Positions 61,031-64,000 of a stretch of DNA of 64,000 nt are shown piece after piece. This DNA comes from Patagioenas fasciata. Its lineage: Eukaryota > Chordata > Aves > Columbiformes > Columbidae. The translations under genes were made by a program, and so were the position numbers. The notes beneath the pieces are model-generated. The model did not search any database, was not told where the DNA came from, and worked only from the letters and a program-made list of their open reading frames with translations. Every line of letters begins with the position of its first letter. Position 1 is the first letter of the stretch. The DNA lies in assembly GCF_037038585.1 (NCBI RefSeq), contig NC_092520.1, forward strand, positions 6,836,501 to 6,900,500, in the 5' to 3' direction.

Positions 61031-61268
61031 CCCTGTCTCCCTGAAAATAAGACCTGCTCCAAGAATAAGCCCTAGCATGATTTTTCAGGATTTTTGAGGA
61101 TTCTCAAAATACAAGCCCTCCTCCAAAAATCAGACCTACTTACAGTTCATTTTAAAAGTCAATTTAAATAGTGTCCAGGCAGCTATATGAAGAAGTACAT
61201 GTGAAAAAGTAATAAGTTTAGGAGCAAAAATTAATATAAGACCCTGTCTTATTTTTGGGGAAACTGGG
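61031..61268. mobile_element. Tc1/mariner-type miniature element (MITE), 238 bp
   Basis: The element is bounded by TA on each side (61029-61030 and 61269-61270), the target duplication of Tc1/mariner transposons. Terminal inverted repeats of 23 bp match at 19 positions: the left begins CCCTGTCTCCCTG and both share AAAATAAGAC; the right ends TTTGGGGAAACTGGG. Inside, the AATAAGACCT / AATAAGCCCT words recur in degenerate form, as in a widespread vertebrate non-autonomous mariner family whose ends read TTTCCCC-GAAAATAAGAC. It has no transposase and depended on one made elsewhere. Galluhop of chicken is one family to compare with, but I cannot confirm the assignment by eye. The plus and minus frames at 61218-61482 overlap its right end by chance. 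Confidence 0.82.
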
Positions 61269-61734
61269 TAGTAGAAGGTTGTACTCCTTGGAAGAAAATA
61301 CAGGTAATAACTTTTTTTCCCACAAAATAGTCACAAGTATTTGTATCAAAACAGAAGATAATTTAAGTGCTGGAGTACGTACAACTTTTCTACTCATGTC
61401 TTCCTCATGTCTCTTGCTTGTGGCTGTCTTCCTCTCCACATTTTACTCCTGTTTCCAAATTTTTACACAGATTGTGACATAATTAATGTTCGTGAACACC
61501 ATGAAAACAGGAATTCTGTTTGCTGTCTGGCCACTTTGTCCTTGATACATGACATAATCTTGGTGATTAATCCTTTACCTATATATTCAACTCATCTACT
61601 TCCTTGTCAAATTCTCTGAATGATGGAATTCTTCAAATGACAACTTTTCTGAAACTATCAAGCATTCGTAGTGATGAGGAAATCCTTTAACAGAAGCATC
61701 AGGCATTATCACTGACTATTCTGGACCCAATATT
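61269..61734. other. Non-coding stretch
   Basis: Short AT-rich interval between the mariner-type element and the next CR1 fragment; nothing recognised. Confidence 0.5.
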
Positions 61735-62000
61735 CTGGACTTGTTAACCTGGAGAAGACAAAGTTAGAGGGAACCTAGTAGTAACCTTCCAGTACTAAAG
61801 GGAAGGTCACTGAAAAAGCAAAGCCAGCCTCTGCACTAAGTTGCAGGAGAAGAAAGATGAAATAACAGTCCTAAATTAAAATGGAGAGATTTGCATTGGG
61901 TATAAGGAAAAGAGTTTTTCCTATGAGGATAACTAAGCACTGGAACAGTTGCCTAAAGAATCTGTGTCATCTCCATCCTTGGATATTTTAAAGTTCCTTT
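61735..62000 (+). mobile_element. CR1 LINE, ORF2 C-terminal fragment without tail
   Basis: A degraded sense copy of the stretch before the CR1 3' UTR: CTGGAGAAGACAAAG, CCTTCCAGTACTAAAGG, TTTTTCCTATGAGGATAACT, then CACTGGAACAG-TTGCC and P-S-L-D-I-L-K. One G is lost in the CAGGTTGCC word (now CAGTTGCC), shifting the frame before the P-K-E-S-V-S-S-P-S-L remnant. Neither the 3' UTR nor the tail can be found, so the 3' side was lost by deletion or has decayed beyond recognition. Confidence 0.75.
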
Positions 62001-63920
62001 TTACTTCAATTTGTCCCTCACAATCTATTAATCTGTTCTGGTTTACTTATATTAAAAAATAATTTACAGAGTGAAAACAGCAAGGAGAATGAGCAATCCA
62101 TGCCTGGAGGGCTTGACAGTATTCATACAAGTGATGCATGAGCAGGCAGAAGGTTTCTGAATAGTGGATGGCATATCAAAGATTTCTTTCCTCTGCAGTA
62201 AGATAGTACTCATTATCAAAAGATACATGAAACAAGGACCACTTCCCATTCCTCATGATCATCCTGCAGATGAATCCAACCAGTTACTCTACTCATTTTT
62301 CAAGATTAAAGGAAAATATAATAGTATAAAAAGGTGATAATATGTATTCCTTCATAAAGAACTGATTATGGGTGTGTAGCACATTTTACAAAGACTTTTA
62401 CAAAGGGTTGTTTGGTTACATCCTCATACAATTTCATAAGATTAAGAAACAGTAAAGTAATATATTCAAGAACTCAGCAATAACTTTGTGTTAAAACTAT
62501 AATATCTACAAAACCTACATTTGATGAACCACTGTTCTAAGACTGAAGTCACCGAGGTTATGTGTCATTGAATATATTATTACTTTATAGTCTTTACATA
62601 AACTAATAGGACCTTGTATTTTGAAAAGCACTAGTAATAAGCAGATTTGAGTTTTGTGTGATCATAGTCCACAATTCCATAATTTTCCATGGAAATATCA
62701 TAATAGATTTTGTGCCGTTTTGTACCATGTACTTTAGAAAAAGGATCAACTTTTTCTAACTTCCAGTACACTTGATGTCATGGTTTCTGAAAGATGATCA
62801 CGATGAAATGATACAGTCTAAAGTCCAGCAGACACCTTTCACTTTTTCTCACAATATACCTCACCCTCTTGATTTGTATTTGACAGTTTAGAGATTAATA
62901 TACAGTGCTTCTGGTGCATTTAACTGGGTGGTGTTTAATGTGCAAAATCGCATCTGGCAATTTCAGATAGTCCCATTGAACTATGGAACAGAACTAGATG
63001 ATATATAGCTTCTAACATCAGTCAAGAGAGCTTTGGCTTAAAAAATGCAATTGCATACAGAGCTATGCAAAAAATTGCATTGCTATTTTCTTTAAAATAG
63101 TTTATAAAATTTCCCCATACTGTTTCCTGTCCAGAACTATTACTACCTAGTTCCGTTTCCCTTCCACCTTATTCAGTGGCACTTGACACAGAAACACTTG
63201 GTAAGGCATCAATTGTTGCATGTCTCTGTATTCTGGAGATGTCAAATATATTTTTTTCATTATTATTTTGCTAGTCAGCATGGTTGGACCTTACTTGGAC
63301 TTACAGAATTTGTCTGGGTATTTCAATTAAAAACATTTACTGTGTTGTAATCACTACTGTTTATCTGGCTGAGTATTTGAAAAGAAAACTGAAAAAGTTT
63401 AACCTTCAGATTGTTTTGATATATTTTGGTATAATTTTTGTACATTTTGATATATATTAAATTTATTTTACTAACAGATGAGGCTCAGTAGTTTCTAGTA
63501 ACACTGGACATGTTCTTGGATTTTTTTTTTTTCTTGTTTAAGCCTCAGATTCCTGGAAGCCCTGGAAGTCTGGTATGAAACCACCTTTATCGCTTTCATA
63601 GTCCCAATATAGTACAGACAGCAAAAACACCACCCATGCTTTTTACACACATACAATACACTTCAGTGGATCACAGTACTGTATTTTGGCCAATGCAATA
63701 GCTGGTATTTATATAAATTTATCTTCATTAAGTGTCTTCTCTTTACGTTCACTTTTTTGGTATCGAAAATATGAGTAAGACACAGTAAATGCCAGGAGCT
63801 GTGACTTTCTAAAAGAGACAAGAACTAGCTAGTCTGTACAGTTCAGTGTCATCAGGATATTTCTTATTGACTTAAAGAGGAGGTGAATTAAATCAATGTT
63901 GACTCGTCCCCCCGAAAAAA
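62001..63920. other. Non-coding stretch
   Basis: No gene or repeat is recognised. A T10 run is at about 63523. The 61-codon minus frame at 62064-62249 resembles no protein. Confidence 0.5.
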
Positions 63921-63966
63921 GCACTGCAGTGCAATTCTTTTTTTTTTTTTTTTTTATTTTTTTTTT
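63921..63966. repeat. 12-bp palindrome followed by poly-T tract
   Basis: A perfect palindrome, GCACTGCAGTGC (63921-63932), lies between AAAAAA and a T-rich tract (63938-63966, one A). Together they could fold as a hairpin with A:T lower stem. It is at the window edge, so a larger element could continue to the right. Confidence 0.6.
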
Positions 63967-64000
63967 CCAAAGAGTAAAAACTTATGGTACATTTTGGACA

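Overview
The window reads as non-coding nuclear DNA from a vertebrate, most likely a bird. The main evidence is ten copies or fragments of CR1-type LINEs, several ending in the 8-bp tail repeats (ATTCTATG/ATTCTGTG type) usual for avian CR1. There are no Alu-, B1- or L1-like sequences that I can recognise. The DNA is AT-rich and full of A/T runs, with no operon-like gene packing, so it is not bacterial. A turtle or crocodilian source cannot be fully excluded, because those genomes also carry CR1. The species is not determinable by eye.

I find no protein-coding gene, no convincing exon and no tRNA or rRNA gene. The open frames are short, overlap one another on both strands and resemble no protein family, except where they are CR1 ORF2 remnants. 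The window is therefore either a gene desert or part of a very large intron.

Layout: 1-5600 is AT-rich with a CR1-like tail stub (about 2010), a 24-bp duplication (2738) and a weak LTR-like patch (about 3240-3720). 5600-7315 is a CR1 ORF2 fragment split by a second, antisense CR1 (6254-6992). 9742-10014 and 18497-18767 are CR1 3' ends. 14285-15295 is a CpG-richer, unexplained segment with a double CACGTG box. 19395-19900 and 59910-60190 are old CR1 reverse-transcriptase fragments. 36572-37009 is the best-preserved CR1 and keeps an open ORF2 C-terminus. 44660-45526, 47185-47368 and 61735-62000 are further CR1 pieces. 61031-61268 is a TA-flanked Tc1/mariner-type miniature element. Between these lie long single-copy-looking stretches, some dense in transcription-factor-like motifs (notably 42430-42600, 47660-47900, 38180-38470 and 58980-59150), which I list as candidate regulatory elements by inference only.

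The parts do not work together as a pathway. The coherent story is repeated CR1 insertion, with nine of ten copies on the + strand, into a gene-free and possibly enhancer-bearing landscape. I did not find a convincing new biological system. The most testable items are the nested CR1, the orientation bias, the mariner-type element and the motif-dense element at 42.4-42.6 kb.
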